In this document: in pieces, positions 8,125 through 17,599 of the stretch | Numbering within the stretch: the stretch's first letter is position 1 | Layout of the letters: each line of letters starts with the position of its first letter | DNA from: G963664115 sp965263045 | GTDB taxonomy: Bacteria; Acidobacteriota; Terriglobia; 20CM-2-55-15 | DNA length: 64,000 bases | Assembly: GCA_965263045.1 (NCBI GenBank) | Contig: CBDHGK010000020.1 | Span: forward strand, 1-64,000 | Direction: 5' to 3' | Translations under genes and position numbers: made by a program | The notes under the pieces: model-generated | Databases searched by the model: none | Told to the model about the DNA's origin: nothing | The model's input: the letters and a program-made list of their open reading frames with translations, nothing else

Positions 8125-9162
8125 ATGAAAATGAGACGGCGGAGTTGGCGAGTCTTGGTGAGTGCAGGCATCCCTTCGATGGTCTGCCTTGCGATTCTCA
8201 TTGGAAATCCGGACTGGCCGTTCATGTCAAATGTCGGTTAGGCGCTACTCAATGGATTGTTCATATTCCCGGGTTTAATCGCGATAGTCCCTCTCATGTT
8301 CTTGACGTTCGGTCTGATCAACATCCACGACTATCCGGTCTGGATGCCTGAAACCTTTGGATGGATATTCTGGGCATTGTCCATCTACGTAGCGCTGGGT
8401 TTCTATTACCGGGCCCCGTCGCAGGGGCAGTCCATGCGATTTGTGTCATCTGTCATCAATCGGTTCGCTGGCACGATGATGGTTGGAGCCGGAGTGGTGT
8501 TAGGAATCTACGTCCTTGGGTACGTGTTTATTGCGTGGCATCTAGGTACAACGGACTGCGATCAATGGAACACCGACGGATTTGTTATTACTGCGAGGGC
8601 CGAGACCGTCACCGATTGCCTGCATGCCGGAGCCGACCTGAATGCGCGGTCCGAGTTTCTCGGTGAGACCCCTCTACATGCAGCGGGTTCCAACGCCAAT
8701 CCTGCCGTGATCGCGGCCCTGCTCGACGCCGGAGCTGACCCGAACGCGCGGAGCGAGTACGGGGAGACGCCCCTGCATAAGGCGGCTTCATATAACGCTA
8801 ATCCGGCCGTTATCATGGCCCTGCTCGACGCTGGAGCCGACCCGAGTGCGCTGGACGAGGCCGGCTGGACGCCCCTACATCAAGCAATGGGGGTGTTTTA
8901 CACTGACAATTCTGCCGTGATCGCGACCCTGCTCGCTGCCGGAGCCGACCCGAACGCGCGGGCCGGAAACGGCTGGACACCCCTGCATGTGGCGGCGCGT
9001 TACAACGGTAATCCCGCCGTGATTGCCGCGCTCCTCAATGCCGGAGCAGACCCGAGTGCGCTGGACGAGGCCGGGGATACGCCTTGGGATTTGGCGCAGG
9101 AGAACGACGCCATGGAGGGAACCGATGCGTTGCAGCGGCTGAACGATGCGCAGTTTCAATAG
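8125..9162 (+). pseudogene. Membrane ankyrin-repeat protein with in-frame amber codon
   Basis: The frame begins at ATG 8125 with a ribosome site (GGAG). It encodes a first hydrophobic helix, meets TAG at 8239-8241, then continues in frame to 9162. The readable remainder from TTG 8257 is 301 aa, with three membrane helices and five ankyrin-type repeats (ETPLHAAGSNANPAVIAALL, ADPNARS), and cap EGTDALQRLNDAQFQ. TGG to TAG is the simplest origin. A shortened protein from TTG 8257 remains possible. Paralogue of the ankyrin lipoprotein upstream. Confidence 0.7.
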
Positions 9163-9184
9163 CGTCTCCAGATCGGAGGTTGCA

Positions 9185-10519
9185 ATGGAACGGCGGCCAA
9201 CAAGCGTATTTACGACACTTGCTGTCTCCGTGCTGGCCTTGACGCTGATCGCGCCCTGGGCGCTCGGGCAGGACCCGGATTCGATCACTGAAATTCGCCG
9301 TCAAGCCGAGCAGGGTGATGCCGAGGCGCAACTCTACCTCGGGAACATGTACGACATAGGCGAGGACGTCCTCCAGGACTATGCCGAAGCCGTGCGGTGG
9401 TACCGGTTGGCCGCCGAGCAGGGCGACGCTAGGGCGCAGTTCAACCTCGCGAACAAGTACACGAACGGCGAGGGCGTCCCCCAGGACGATGCCGAAGCGT
9501 TCCTCTGGTACCGCATGGCAGCCGGACAGGGTGATGCCGAGGCGCAGCTCACCCTCGGGGTCATATACGCCAACGGCGAGGGCGTCCTAAAGGACGATGC
9601 CGAAGCCGCGCAGTGGTACCGCCTGGCCGCTGATCAGGGCCATGCCACTGCGCAGTTCACCCTCGGGCTCATGTATACCAATGGGCGTGGCGTTACACAG
9701 GACGATGCCGAAGCCGTGCAGTGGTACCGCCTGGCCGCTGATCAGGGCCTTTCCGAGGCGCAGTTCTACCTCGGGGTCATGTACACCAACGGGCGTGGCG
9801 TACCGCAGGACGATGCCGAAGCCGTGCAGTGGTACCGCCTAGCGGCTGATCAGGGCCTTTCCGAGGCGCAGCTCTACGTCGGTTCCATGTACGAATACGG
9901 GCGTGGCGTGCTGCAGGACGATGCCGAAGCCGCGCAGTGGTACCGCCTGGCGGCCGAGCAGGGGCACGCTCTCGCGCAGTTCACCCTCGGGGTCATGTAC
10001 CTCAACGGTGAGGGTGTGCCGCAGGATGACACTGAAGCCGTACGCTGGGTCCGCCTGGCGGCTGACCAGGGCCTTTCCGAGGCACAGCACTACTTCGGAA
10101 ACATGTACTACACCGGCGAGGGCGTCCTAAAGGACGATGCCGAAGCCGCGCAATGGTACCGCCTGGCCGCTGATCAAGGCCATGCTGTAGCGCAGTTCAA
10201 CATCGGGGTCATTTACGCCAACGGGCGTGGCGTGCCGCAGGACGATGCCGAAGCCGCACAGTGGTACCACAGGTCTGCCGAGCAGGGTAATGCCACCGCG
10301 CAAAACAACCTCGGAGTCATGTACGCTACAGGTGCGGGTGTTCTCAAGAATTCCGTGCTCGCGCACATGTGGTTCAACATCGCTGGTGCAAATGGAGACG
10401 GAACCGCCAGGACGTCGCGGGACAATTTGGAACGTGACATGACCCCCGCCGAGATCCGCCGCGGGACTGAAATAGCGCAGATGTGCATGGCCTCGGACTA
10501 CCAGAACTGCGAGCAGTAA
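9185..10519 (+). CDS. Secreted Sel1-repeat protein
   Basis: 444 aa from ATG 9185, with GGAGG 7 nt upstream. A signal peptide (VSVLALTLIAPWALG) precedes ten Sel1-like repeats of exactly 36 aa (AEQGDAEAQLYLGNMY, then G.GV.QDDAEAVQWYRLA). The C-terminal tail has two Cys (AQMCMASDYQNCEQ). Sel1 repeats form an alpha-solenoid for protein binding; periplasmic or secreted. The gene follows the ankyrin gene by 22 bp, making a repeat-protein cluster. Repeats 4-6 are almost identical. Confidence 0.88.
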   Translation: MERRPTSVFTTLAVSVLALTLIAPWALGQDPDSITEIRRQAEQGDAEAQLYLGNMYDIGEDVLQDYAEAVRWYRLAAEQGDARAQFNLANKYTNGEGVPQDDAEAFLWYRMAAGQGDAEAQLTLGVIYANGEGVLKDDAEAAQWYRLAADQGHATAQFTLGLMYTNGRGVTQDDAEAVQWYRLAADQGLSEAQFYLGVMYTNGRGVPQDDAEAVQWYRLAADQGLSEAQLYVGSMYEYGRGVLQDDAEAAQWYRLAAEQGHALAQFTLGVMYLNGEGVPQDDTEAVRWVRLAADQGLSEAQHYFGNMYYTGEGVLKDDAEAAQWYRLAADQGHAVAQFNIGVIYANGRGVPQDDAEAAQWYHRSAEQGNATAQNNLGVMYATGAGVLKNSVLAHMWFNIAGANGDGTARTSRDNLERDMTPAEIRRGTEIAQMCMASDYQNCEQ

Positions 10520-10667
10520 AAGGCAAAGAATCGCCTATGTGATGAGCGTCAGAAGCGGGATCTCCGGCGCGGACAGGAACTGAGCGCTGTACCTATTTCG
10601 ACCGCATCAACTAGTCAGCTGCCATCACTCATCCGACGCCCCGATGCTAGTAGAAACACATCCAGCG

Positions 10668-10796
10668 AGCGTTGTTGCATGGATCGGGGCGGAGATGGAA
10701 TTCGCCCTTTCCCAAGCGGTAGCGTCAGGCGGTGCGTTCGAACACAGGCCGTCCGAGTGCGGTCATTGTGTTCAGAACTTTCTCGTCGACCTGGCA
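10668..10796 (-). mobile_element. IS5-family end remnant
   Basis: Starts AGCGTTGTTGCATGGATC and follows the IS5-family element at 18159 for about 128 bp, including the transposase C-terminal codons (LNTMT.LGRPVFE on the minus strand). It then diverges. It is a solo right end. The rest of 10520-10922 holds no supported gene. Confidence 0.85.
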
Positions 10797-10922
10797 TTCC
10801 AAATCATCTGATTCGTATCCCAGCTTGCACCTTCAGGGGACACGGGCCTCCCTTGCTGTGAACCGTTCTTATTTTCAGGCATCAAAATCTCTCCTCGTTC
10901 GGAGCAAGGTAGAAGTGACTGT

Positions 10923-12182
10923 CTAAGTTTTCACGACCGGGATATCGGCCCACCGGGTCGTATAGCCGGGCGACCGGAACGCGCCGCTGGGCCGCCACCG
11001 AGCCGCGGATCCGCTGTGGCCGAAGCGAATGGATCCGGGCCCCATCCGTCCCTCGATCGCGTCCATGGCTTCAATCAGCCGATCATCTTTGGGGTCAGGC
11101 CGGTCAAATAAAGACGCTTGTGCCTGTCGGGCATCCACCAGATCGAGCAGCATCACGCCGGCTCTTTTGTAGGCCAGTCCCTCCCGGTAAATCTCTTTCA
11201 GGCCCTTGAGCGCGGCTCCGACAATATGCCGGGTGTTATGGGTCGGTGGCGATAGCGCCTCCAATCGCGCTGGCGCGTAGGGCGGGTCTTTCCTGAAACG
11301 GCTGGTCTCGATGAAGACGTGAACTGAGGAACAGACACGATTGGCCGTGCGAATGGATCGGGCCGCATCGGTGGCGAACACGGTGATCGCATCAACAAGA
11401 TCCGCGAGTGCAGTCACCGGAGTGCCGAAGGAACGTGAAACCATGGTGCTCTGTTTGGGCTGGGGCATGTCCTCGAACCCGATGCAGTCTTCCCCCCGGA
11501 GTTCCAGAACTGTCCGCAGTCCCTGCACGCTCATTTCTTTCCGGACCCATCCATCGGACAGGCGGGTCAGGTCGAGAGCGGTCCGCGTACCCTTGCGATC
11601 GAGTTTCTCGGCAAACTGCCGACCGATGCCCCATACCTGACCAACCGGCGTCATTTCCAGGGCCTTACCACGCTTGGGGGATCCTGTGAGGTTGAGTACC
11701 CCCTTCGTTCTTTCCGATGTCTTCGCGATCCGGTTGGCGACCTTCGCAAGCGTTTTCGTCTCGGCAATGCCCACGCATACCGGCAGCCCGGTCCACTGCT
11801 GCACTGTGGTTCGCACCTTCTGACCGAAGCCAGTGAGATCGTTCCGTATCCCGGTGAGATCGAGGAAGCATTCATCGATGGAATAGATTTCCGCCGCTGG
11901 GGCCAGCTCATCCAGCACCTGCATCACGCGGTGGCTCATGTCGCTGTAGAGGGGGTGGTTCGCGCTGATGACCTGAATGTCTTCTTTCCGGATGAGGGCT
12001 TTGATCTGAAACACCGGCTGCCCCATCCCGACCCCCAGTGCCCGGGCTTCGTTGCTGCGCGCGATGACGCAGCCGTCGTTCGACGACAGGACGACCGTGG
12101 GGCGGCCTTCAAGACCGGGGCGGAATACCCGTTCGCAGGAGACGAAGAAGTTATTGCAATCGACCAGACCGTATACAGTCAT
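10923..12182 (-). CDS. umuC: UmuC-type Y-family DNA polymerase
   Basis: 419 aa from ATG 12182, starting MTVYGLVDCNNFFVSCERVF. The catalytic motifs are present: D in GLVDCNN and the DE pair in YSIDECFLDLTG. Also seen are VGIAETKTLAKVAN, a helix-hairpin-helix region (VGQVWGIGRQFAEKL) and a little-finger domain. Full-length for UmuC (about 420 aa). It performs translesion synthesis once complexed with UmuD. The start overlaps the umuD stop (ATGA), so the two are translated together. Confidence 0.93.
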   Translation of the reverse strand: MTVYGLVDCNNFFVSCERVFRPGLEGRPTVVLSSNDGCVIARSNEARALGVGMGQPVFQIKALIRKEDIQVISANHPLYSDMSHRVMQVLDELAPAAEIYSIDECFLDLTGIRNDLTGFGQKVRTTVQQWTGLPVCVGIAETKTLAKVANRIAKTSERTKGVLNLTGSPKRGKALEMTPVGQVWGIGRQFAEKLDRKGTRTALDLTRLSDGWVRKEMSVQGLRTVLELRGEDCIGFEDMPQPKQSTMVSRSFGTPVTALADLVDAITVFATDAARSIRTANRVCSSVHVFIETSRFRKDPPYAPARLEALSPPTHNTRHIVGAALKGLKEIYREGLAYKRAGVMLLDLVDARQAQASLFDRPDPKDDRLIEAMDAIEGRMGPGSIRFGHSGSAARWRPSGAFRSPGYTTRWADIPVVKT

Positions 12183-12553
12183 GGCAGATCCCGCACCAGC
12201 CCGCTCACGACGCCCCACACGCAGGCGTCCTCCCGATCCAGGGCGGAGAAAAGACGCACGGTCAATTCGCCATCGACCACGGCAACAACGATGGATCGCG
12301 AACCCGGTGTGCGGGAGCGATCCACGATCAGTGTGTCGCCGGCACGGATCTCTTGCTCGTCCATGCCATCGCCTTCGACGGTGACGAAGAATGTGGCCGC
12401 GGGCCGTTTGATGAAATGTTCATCAAGACTCAGGCGTGTGGGAGTGGCGACTACCGTGAACATCGGTGAAAGTTCATATATAACATCGCGCTTCTCCGGG
12501 CGAATCTGAGAAGTACCTGAGAACGAGACCAGCGAGAAGCCAGGCAGAATCAA
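12179..12553 (-). CDS. umuD: UmuD-like protein lacking the Ser-Lys dyad
   Basis: 124 aa, shorter than typical UmuD (about 139). The fold is clear: HFIKRPAATFFVTVEGDGM, then GDTLIVDRS and AVVDGELTVRLF. In UmuD/LexA the first block is normally GDSM with the nucleophilic Ser; here the codon is GGC (Gly). The general-base Lys of TVKKL is replaced by Arg (CGT). The usual cleavage segment (CGFPSP) is also absent, and about 20 residues before VWGVV are missing. It could not self-cleave by the known mechanism. It may be decayed or may act as a fixed UmuC partner. Confidence 0.85.
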   Translation of the reverse strand: MILPGFSLVSFSGTSQIRPEKRDVIYELSPMFTVVATPTRLSLDEHFIKRPAATFFVTVEGDGMDEQEIRAGDTLIVDRSRTPGSRSIVVAVVDGELTVRLFSALDREDACVWGVVSGLVRDLP

Positions 12554-12860
12554 ATGTATCCGTCTGAAAGCCCAGGCTCATCAGCCCCCGGCGGATTGAT
12601 ATCAACCAGCGCCGCTGGAGAACCGTTCTTACAGGCACGGTTCATTGCTTCCTGCGCGGCGGTAGCGAAACCTGCGCCTGCCCGTCTCCGGCACCGCGCA
12701 GTCCCACCTTGAAGTAATAGGCTTTGCCGCCGCCAACCCCCTGTGCACGGCAGGAAGACGACAAGCGCGGCATTACAAACTTTACAAAGGCACGTTAAAC
12801 CATTGGCCTATGCTTTCCTCATAATAGGATGAAGCCGGCGAATGAGGAATGGAACGAACA
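12554..12860. other. Divergent intergenic region
   Basis: Lies between umuD (minus) and the Spy-like gene (plus). On the minus strand a short frame reads AALVDINPPGADEPGLSDGY just before umuD and looks like the tail of a lost gene. No clear LexA box was found by eye. AT-rich bases 12770-12830 probably hold the promoter of the Spy-like gene. Confidence 0.35.
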
Positions 12861-12869
12861 AGGAGGAAC

Positions 12870-13343
12870 ATGAGAAGGACACAGGTAGTAACGATCGGCT
12901 TGGCGTTATTGCTAGTGGGCGGAAGCACAGGGACTTCCCTGGCGGCTCAAGGCGGTGGCCAGCGCGGTCGTCTCCGGGGGGAATTCATGCCGCAGGAGAG
13001 AATCCTAAGAGCGCTGGATCTTACGGAAGACCAGCGGGCCCAAGCACAATCTCTCAGAGAGAATTTCCAGACTGCGCTCGTATCTGTTCGCGAGCAACTG
13101 CGAGAGAACGCCCAAGCCCTGCGAACTGCGCTGGAATCCGAAGAGCCTTCCGCTGTGGAGATTGGCGAGATGTTGATCGCTCAGAAGAATCTGCGTGAAC
13201 AGACGCCCAACACAAGAGAACGCTTCCAGGAAGACTTCAAGGCCATTTTGACGGTGGAGCAGCTAGAAAGGCTAGAAAGGTTTCAGGATAGGCGCTGGCG
13301 CGGGTCCAGACGTTCTGCCTCTCGCCTATGGAGAGGCCTCTAA
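12870..13343 (+). CDS. Spy/CpxP-like periplasmic protein
   Basis: 157 aa from ATG 12870. A signal peptide (VVTIGLALLLVGGSTGTSLA) precedes a helical domain with LDLTEDQRAQAQSLRENF and ILTVEQLERLERFQ, the LTxxQ pattern of Spy/CpxP (LTxxQ family) chaperone-like proteins. These proteins protect envelope proteins from misfolding or metal stress. AGGAGG lies only 3 nt before this ATG; an in-frame ATG at 12849 is possible but has a poorer site. The C terminus is Arg-rich. Confidence 0.75.
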   Translation: MRRTQVVTIGLALLLVGGSTGTSLAAQGGGQRGRLRGEFMPQERILRALDLTEDQRAQAQSLRENFQTALVSVREQLRENAQALRTALESEEPSAVEIGEMLIAQKNLREQTPNTRERFQEDFKAILTVEQLERLERFQDRRWRGSRRSASRLWRGL

Positions 13344-13414
13344 CCACAATCTGATGTAAGGTAACAGGTGCTGTGCTAACAGCAGAGAAGGGCATCTTAC
13401 TGGAGGGATTTCCG

Positions 13415-13831
13415 ATGAAAACAGTTCTGAAGTACGGGATCTTCGTGGCGGTATTCGTGGCTCTTACGATCGCGGGCTATTCGGATACGCTGCTTCTCAA
13501 GAACGGAGACCGGGTCAGCGGCTATTACGAAGGCGGAACCTCACGGGTGATTCGCTTCAGTACCAGCGCTGGCGTGGAGGAGTATGACCTGCTGTCGGTA
13601 GCCGGGATCGAGTTCGGAGGCGACATCGTTCAGTCGGGGCCCGCCGTGGATACGCGTCCTGTCCTGGATCGACGAGAGACCGCCCGCGATGTTGCCGCAG
13701 AAGCCGTCGATGTCGCAACTCCTTCCGAGCCCCTGGTGCTCTTGCAGTCACGAGAAGATCTCGCCAAGCGTCCGGAGGCCGCTACTGCAGCCAATACCGC
13801 CTGGACGATCCCAACCGGATCCAGTCTGCTT
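13415..13831 (+). pseudogene. Glycine-zipper envelope gene, 5' half (split by Tn3-family transposon)
   Basis: 139 codons from ATG 13415, with GGAGGG upstream. Signal peptide (KYGIFVAVFVALTIAGYS), then TLLLKNGDRVSGYYEGGTSR, a small beta domain common in secreted proteins. It runs to codon CTT at 13831, where the transposon begins. The 3' half resumes in frame at 17600. The rejoined gene would encode 298 aa, so the insertion is recent and clean. Confidence 0.85.
13827..13831. repeat. Tn3-family target-site duplication (left copy TGCTT)
   Basis: TGCTT directly precedes the left inverted repeat and recurs at 17595-17599 just after the right one. A 5-bp duplication is the hallmark of Tn3-family insertion. 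Confidence 0.9.
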
Positions 13832-13864
13832 GGGGTCACCTCACGAAACGGAAAAAATAGTACG

Positions 13865-16828
13865 CTAAGGCGGATTGAGCGCCGGTAAGGGCCGGAAGTT
13901 ACCCTGTTTTACTTGCTTGTTCTGCTGCCAGCTGTAATCTCCTGTCAGATTGATGTGCTCCCAGCCCAGAGGCGACAGATGGGGCAGCAGGCTCTCGTCA
14001 GGGTTTCCGGCGTCTCGCAACGCTTGCACCACCCGTTCCAGGTAAACCGTATTCCAGAGCACGATGGCGGCGACGACCAGATTGAGGCCGCTGGCACGGT
14101 AGCGCTGGTTCTCGAAGTTGCGATCGCGCAGTTCACCCAGCCGGTTGAAGAACACGGCGCGAGCCAGCGCATTCCTGGCCTCGCCTTTGTTCAAACCGAT
14201 CTGTACCCGGCGGCGCAACTCGATGTTTTGCAGCCAATCGAGCGTGAACAGGGTGCGCTCGATGCGGCCGAGTTCGCGTAGCGCTAGTGCCAAGCCGTTC
14301 TGACGCGGGTAATTGCCGAGCTTGCGCAGCATCAACGATGCCGTTACCGTTCCTTGCTGGATCGACGACGCGAGTCGCAAGATGCCATCCCAGTGGGAAC
14401 GGATCCGTTTGACGTTGACGCTGCCACCGATCAGCCCAGCGAGCGTCGGGTAGCGCTTCGCGTCGCCGTGAATATACAAGCGTTTGTCGGCCAAGTCACG
14501 GATGCGCGGCGCGAAGCGGAAGCCCAGCAGATGCATCAGTGCGAACACATGATTGGTGAAACCGGTCGTGTCGGTGTAGTGCTCTTCGATGTGTAGATCG
14601 GCCTCGTGGTAGAGCAAGCCGTCCAGCACATGGGTTGAGTCGCGCACCGTGGCGTTGATGACTTTGGTGTGGAAGGGCGCGTACTGATCGGAAACGTGAG
14701 TGTAGAACTGCACGCCCGGTTCCGAGCCGTACTTCGGATTCATTTGGCCAGCGAACTGACCGCGGCCCCCGGATTTGAAGTTTTGACCGTCCGACGAGGA
14801 TGTAGCGCCTTCACCCCAGGACAAGGCGAAGGGCTGTCGGTACTGCGCGTTGACCAACTCGGCCAGCGCTGCCGAATAGGTTTCATCTCGGATGTGCCAG
14901 GCCTGCAACCACGAGAGTTTGGCGTATGTTGCGTCGGGGCAGGATTCCGCCATTTTGGCCAATCCCAGGTTGATCGCATCGGCGAGTACCACCGTCAGCA
15001 ATAAGTTCTTGTCTTCGGTAGGTCCGCCGCTTTTGAGGTGCGTGAAATGGCGCGTAAAACCGGTCCAGTCGTCCACTTCGAGGAGCAGTTCGGTGATTTT
15101 CAAGTGGGGCAACAACCCGTACGCTCGGCGTATCAGCGCCTCGGCTTCCAGCGGCACAGCGCTGTCGAGCGGGGTGATCTTGAGGTCCGTACCGATGATG
15201 GCCGCATCCGGCAACTCGTCCTGCGCCGCGAGCCTTTCCACCGTCTCCAGCTCGCGCTCCAGCACGGCCAGCCGCGCGGCCAAGAACCGCTCACAGTCGG
15301 TCTCCACCGCCAGACCTAGAGCTCGCTGTTCCCGCTGTGCCGAGAAACGCGATGGAGGCAAGAGGTACTCCTCGAAGTCTTTGAACTGGCGGGAGCCCTG
15401 TACCCAGACATCGCCGGAGCGTAGCGAATTCTTGAGTTCCGAGAGCACGCACAGTTCGTAGAACCGGCGATCTAAACCGTCCAGCGTATGTACCAGACTT
15501 TCCCAGCGCTTGCGAACGAAGGACGTCGGCGCGTCGTCTGGCACTTTGCGCACTTGTCGCTTGTTCATGTCTTTGAGCACTTCAAGAGCCCCTATCACGT
15601 CGCCTGCCGCCGGGGCAGCCTTCATGCTGAGTGCCTCCAGCAGTGCCGGCGTGTAGCGCCGGATCTGGTGGAAGCTGTCGCCGACCAACGGTAAGTAGTC
15701 GAAGTCCTCCGGCTGCGCCAGCTTTTCCGCTTCGGCGACGCTCTCGCTGAACACCTCCCACGGCAGAATCGTCTCGATGGCGGCGAACGGGTCACCGCCT
15801 GTTTGCTTGGCCTCCAGCAAGACCCGGCCGATGCGCGAATACAGGCGGACCTTGTCATTGATCGCCTTGCCAGACTGTTGGAAGCGGTCGGCGTGGCGTC
15901 GCTTGGCGCGATTGAATAGTGCGCCGATGAGGCGGTCGTGCAGATCGATGATCTCGTCGATCAATGTGGCGCGAGTGTCGAGCATGAGCGCCGTCAGTGT
16001 GGCGTAGCGCCGCTTGCTTTCCAGGTCGCGTAGATGCTGGGCGGTCATTTGGCCGCCTTCGCGAGCCAGTTTCATGAGGCGGTTCTGGTGGACGGCGTGC
16101 TCTAAGCCTTCCGGCAATCCAAGCTCGCGGATAGCCTTTAGTCGCTCCAGGTGGACCAGGATGTGCTTCGGTCTTGGCGGACCAGGCGTCTGGCGAAGCC
16201 AGACCAGTCTACTTCCCAAGCCGCCTTCTCGCACGTTCAGCAGCGCATCGAGGGCCCGACGATGATGATCACTGAAAGGAGCGGTCAGCGCCTCATACAC
16301 CACACGCGTCCCGAGCGTCAGCGCTTCGCTCGAAACGCGCTCGATGACATCGAGCGTCGGTAGGATGATGCGCTGCAGCCGCAGCCTCTCGACCAAAGCT
16401 TCAGCGAGGACGATGCCGCGGTCGGTCTGTTGAGCCAGTTCGGCAAGCTGCTGCACGAAGCGTCGGTGGTCGGCTGCACTGAATGTCGTCAGGTTCAGCC
16501 ACGCCTGCAATTCCGCCAGGTGCTCTCGGCGGGTTTCCGGACGCTTTGCGTACTGCAGCCAGCTGGCCGGCTCGATGTGCAACTGCCGTCCGATAAAGGC
16601 CAGTAAGGATGCGGGTGGCCCACCTTGAGTCGGCAGGGCGAAGCCCGGGTAGCGCAGATAGCATAACTGCACGGCGAAGCCGAGCCGGTTGTGATTGCCG
16701 CGTCGGTGCCGGATCGAGGCCAAGTCGAATTCGGAGAAAGTGTAGTTGCGGATCAGTTCGTCGTCGTCGGTCGGAAAGGCAAGAAGCGAGGCGCGCTCGG
16801 CTGGTGTCAGCAAACTGCGGCGCGGCAT
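13865..16828 (-). CDS. tnpA: Tn3-family transposase
   Basis: 987 aa, the normal size. It starts MPRRSLLTPAERASLLAFP. DDE motifs are visible: D in IIGTDLKITPLD, D in STHVLDGLLYHE and E in GLNKGEARNALARA. Flanking hallmarks are THVSDQYAPFHTKVI and ENQRYRASGLNLVVAAIVLW. It catalyses replicative transposition at the 39-bp ends. The stop lies inside the left inverted repeat. It starts 2 bp after the resolvase stop, so the two are co-transcribed. The frame is intact and probably active. Confidence 0.96.
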   Translation of the reverse strand: MPRRSLLTPAERASLLAFPTDDDELIRNYTFSEFDLASIRHRRGNHNRLGFAVQLCYLRYPGFALPTQGGPPASLLAFIGRQLHIEPASWLQYAKRPETRREHLAELQAWLNLTTFSAADHRRFVQQLAELAQQTDRGIVLAEALVERLRLQRIILPTLDVIERVSSEALTLGTRVVYEALTAPFSDHHRRALDALLNVREGGLGSRLVWLRQTPGPPRPKHILVHLERLKAIRELGLPEGLEHAVHQNRLMKLAREGGQMTAQHLRDLESKRRYATLTALMLDTRATLIDEIIDLHDRLIGALFNRAKRRHADRFQQSGKAINDKVRLYSRIGRVLLEAKQTGGDPFAAIETILPWEVFSESVAEAEKLAQPEDFDYLPLVGDSFHQIRRYTPALLEALSMKAAPAAGDVIGALEVLKDMNKRQVRKVPDDAPTSFVRKRWESLVHTLDGLDRRFYELCVLSELKNSLRSGDVWVQGSRQFKDFEEYLLPPSRFSAQREQRALGLAVETDCERFLAARLAVLERELETVERLAAQDELPDAAIIGTDLKITPLDSAVPLEAEALIRRAYGLLPHLKITELLLEVDDWTGFTRHFTHLKSGGPTEDKNLLLTVVLADAINLGLAKMAESCPDATYAKLSWLQAWHIRDETYSAALAELVNAQYRQPFALSWGEGATSSSDGQNFKSGGRGQFAGQMNPKYGSEPGVQFYTHVSDQYAPFHTKVINATVRDSTHVLDGLLYHEADLHIEEHYTDTTGFTNHVFALMHLLGFRFAPRIRDLADKRLYIHGDAKRYPTLAGLIGGSVNVKRIRSHWDGILRLASSIQQGTVTASLMLRKLGNYPRQNGLALALRELGRIERTLFTLDWLQNIELRRRVQIGLNKGEARNALARAVFFNRLGELRDRNFENQRYRASGLNLVVAAIVLWNTVYLERVVQALRDAGNPDESLLPHLSPLGWEHINLTGDYSWQQNKQVKQGNFRPLPALNPP

Positions 16829-16830
16829 CG

Positions 16831-17391
16831 TCAGTCTTCTGTGCGCAGGTATTGATAGAGGGTTTCTCGACTGATGCCAAACTCGCGGGCCAAGGGGGCC
16901 TTCCGCTCTCCAGCCTGCACCCGCTGGCGTAGGTGATCCGCTTGCTCGGGCGAGAGCGATTTTTTGCGGCCCCGATAGACCCCACGCTGCCTGGCAAGGG
17001 CGATGCCCTCGCGCTGACGTTCGCGGATCAAGGCTCTCTCAAATTCGGCAAAGGCCCCCATGACCGACAGCAGCAGGATCGCCTGCGGCGCGGCATCGCC
17101 GGTAAAGGTCATATCTTCCTTGACGAACTCGATGTGCACGCCGCGCTTACTAAGCTTCTGCACGATGCGTCGCAGGTCGTCAAGGTTGCGCGCCAACCGG
17201 TCCATGCTATGCACCACCACTGTGTCGCCCTCGCGCGCAAAGGCGAGCAACCTTTCCAGTTCGGGACGCTGCGTGTCCTTGCCCGAAGCCTTGTCGGTAA
17301 AGAGCCGATCAACCTGGACATACTCGAGCTGGCGTTCCGGGTTCTGGTCGAAGCTGCTCACCCGGACGTAGCCGATGCGTTGACCGTGCAA
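16831..17391 (-). CDS. tnpR: Tn3-family serine resolvase
   Basis: 186 aa. The catalytic Ser lies in IGYVRVSSFDQNPERQ; conserved VHSMDRLARNLDDLR and GAFAEFERALIRERQREG follow; a C-terminal helix-turn-helix (LAREFGISRETLYQYL) binds res. It resolves cointegrates made by TnpA and usually represses its own promoter from the upstream res site. Directly upstream of tnpA on the same strand. Confidence 0.95.
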   Translation of the reverse strand: MHGQRIGYVRVSSFDQNPERQLEYVQVDRLFTDKASGKDTQRPELERLLAFAREGDTVVVHSMDRLARNLDDLRRIVQKLSKRGVHIEFVKEDMTFTGDAAPQAILLLSVMGAFAEFERALIRERQREGIALARQRGVYRGRKKSLSPEQADHLRQRVQAGERKAPLAREFGISRETLYQYLRTED

Positions 17392-17555
17392 GGCGTCCCT
17401 CCTGAATCCAATCTGTCAGGAAGAAATCTATGACCCTTGACGGAATGTGTCAATCAATTCAAAAGACGACTCTATTCTGACGCTATTGCGCGGCCTTCCC
17501 TGACGACAGGCTAGGGTATACTCCAACCCGACACCTTCCTCGGACCCCCACATTT
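17392..17555. promoter_or_regulatory. Probable res site and tnpR promoter
   Basis: 164 bp between tnpR and the right inverted repeat, with several TGTCA/TGACG-like half-sites. In Tn3/Tn21 relatives this is where resolvase binds. Exact subsites cannot be fixed by eye. Confidence 0.55.
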
Positions 17556-17599
17556 CCTTAGCGTACGATTTTTTCCGTTTCGTGAGGTGACCCCTGCTT

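Larger units (their letters stand above)
13832..17594. mobile_element. Tn3-family transposon without passenger genes
   Basis: 3763 bp bounded by 39-bp inverted repeats (13832-13870, GGGGTCACCTCACGAAACGG...; 17556-17594) that differ at one position and match the Tn3 IR pattern ending in ACGCTAAG. Contains tnpA and tnpR in the same direction and a probable res region upstream of tnpR, the Tn21-like order. No resistance or other cargo. Inserted with TGCTT duplication in a glycine-zipper envelope gene. Confidence 0.95.

Noticed and set aside
13373..13414. Upstream start for the glycine-zipper gene
   Set aside because: The ATG at 13415 has GGAGGG at correct distance and begins a clean signal peptide.
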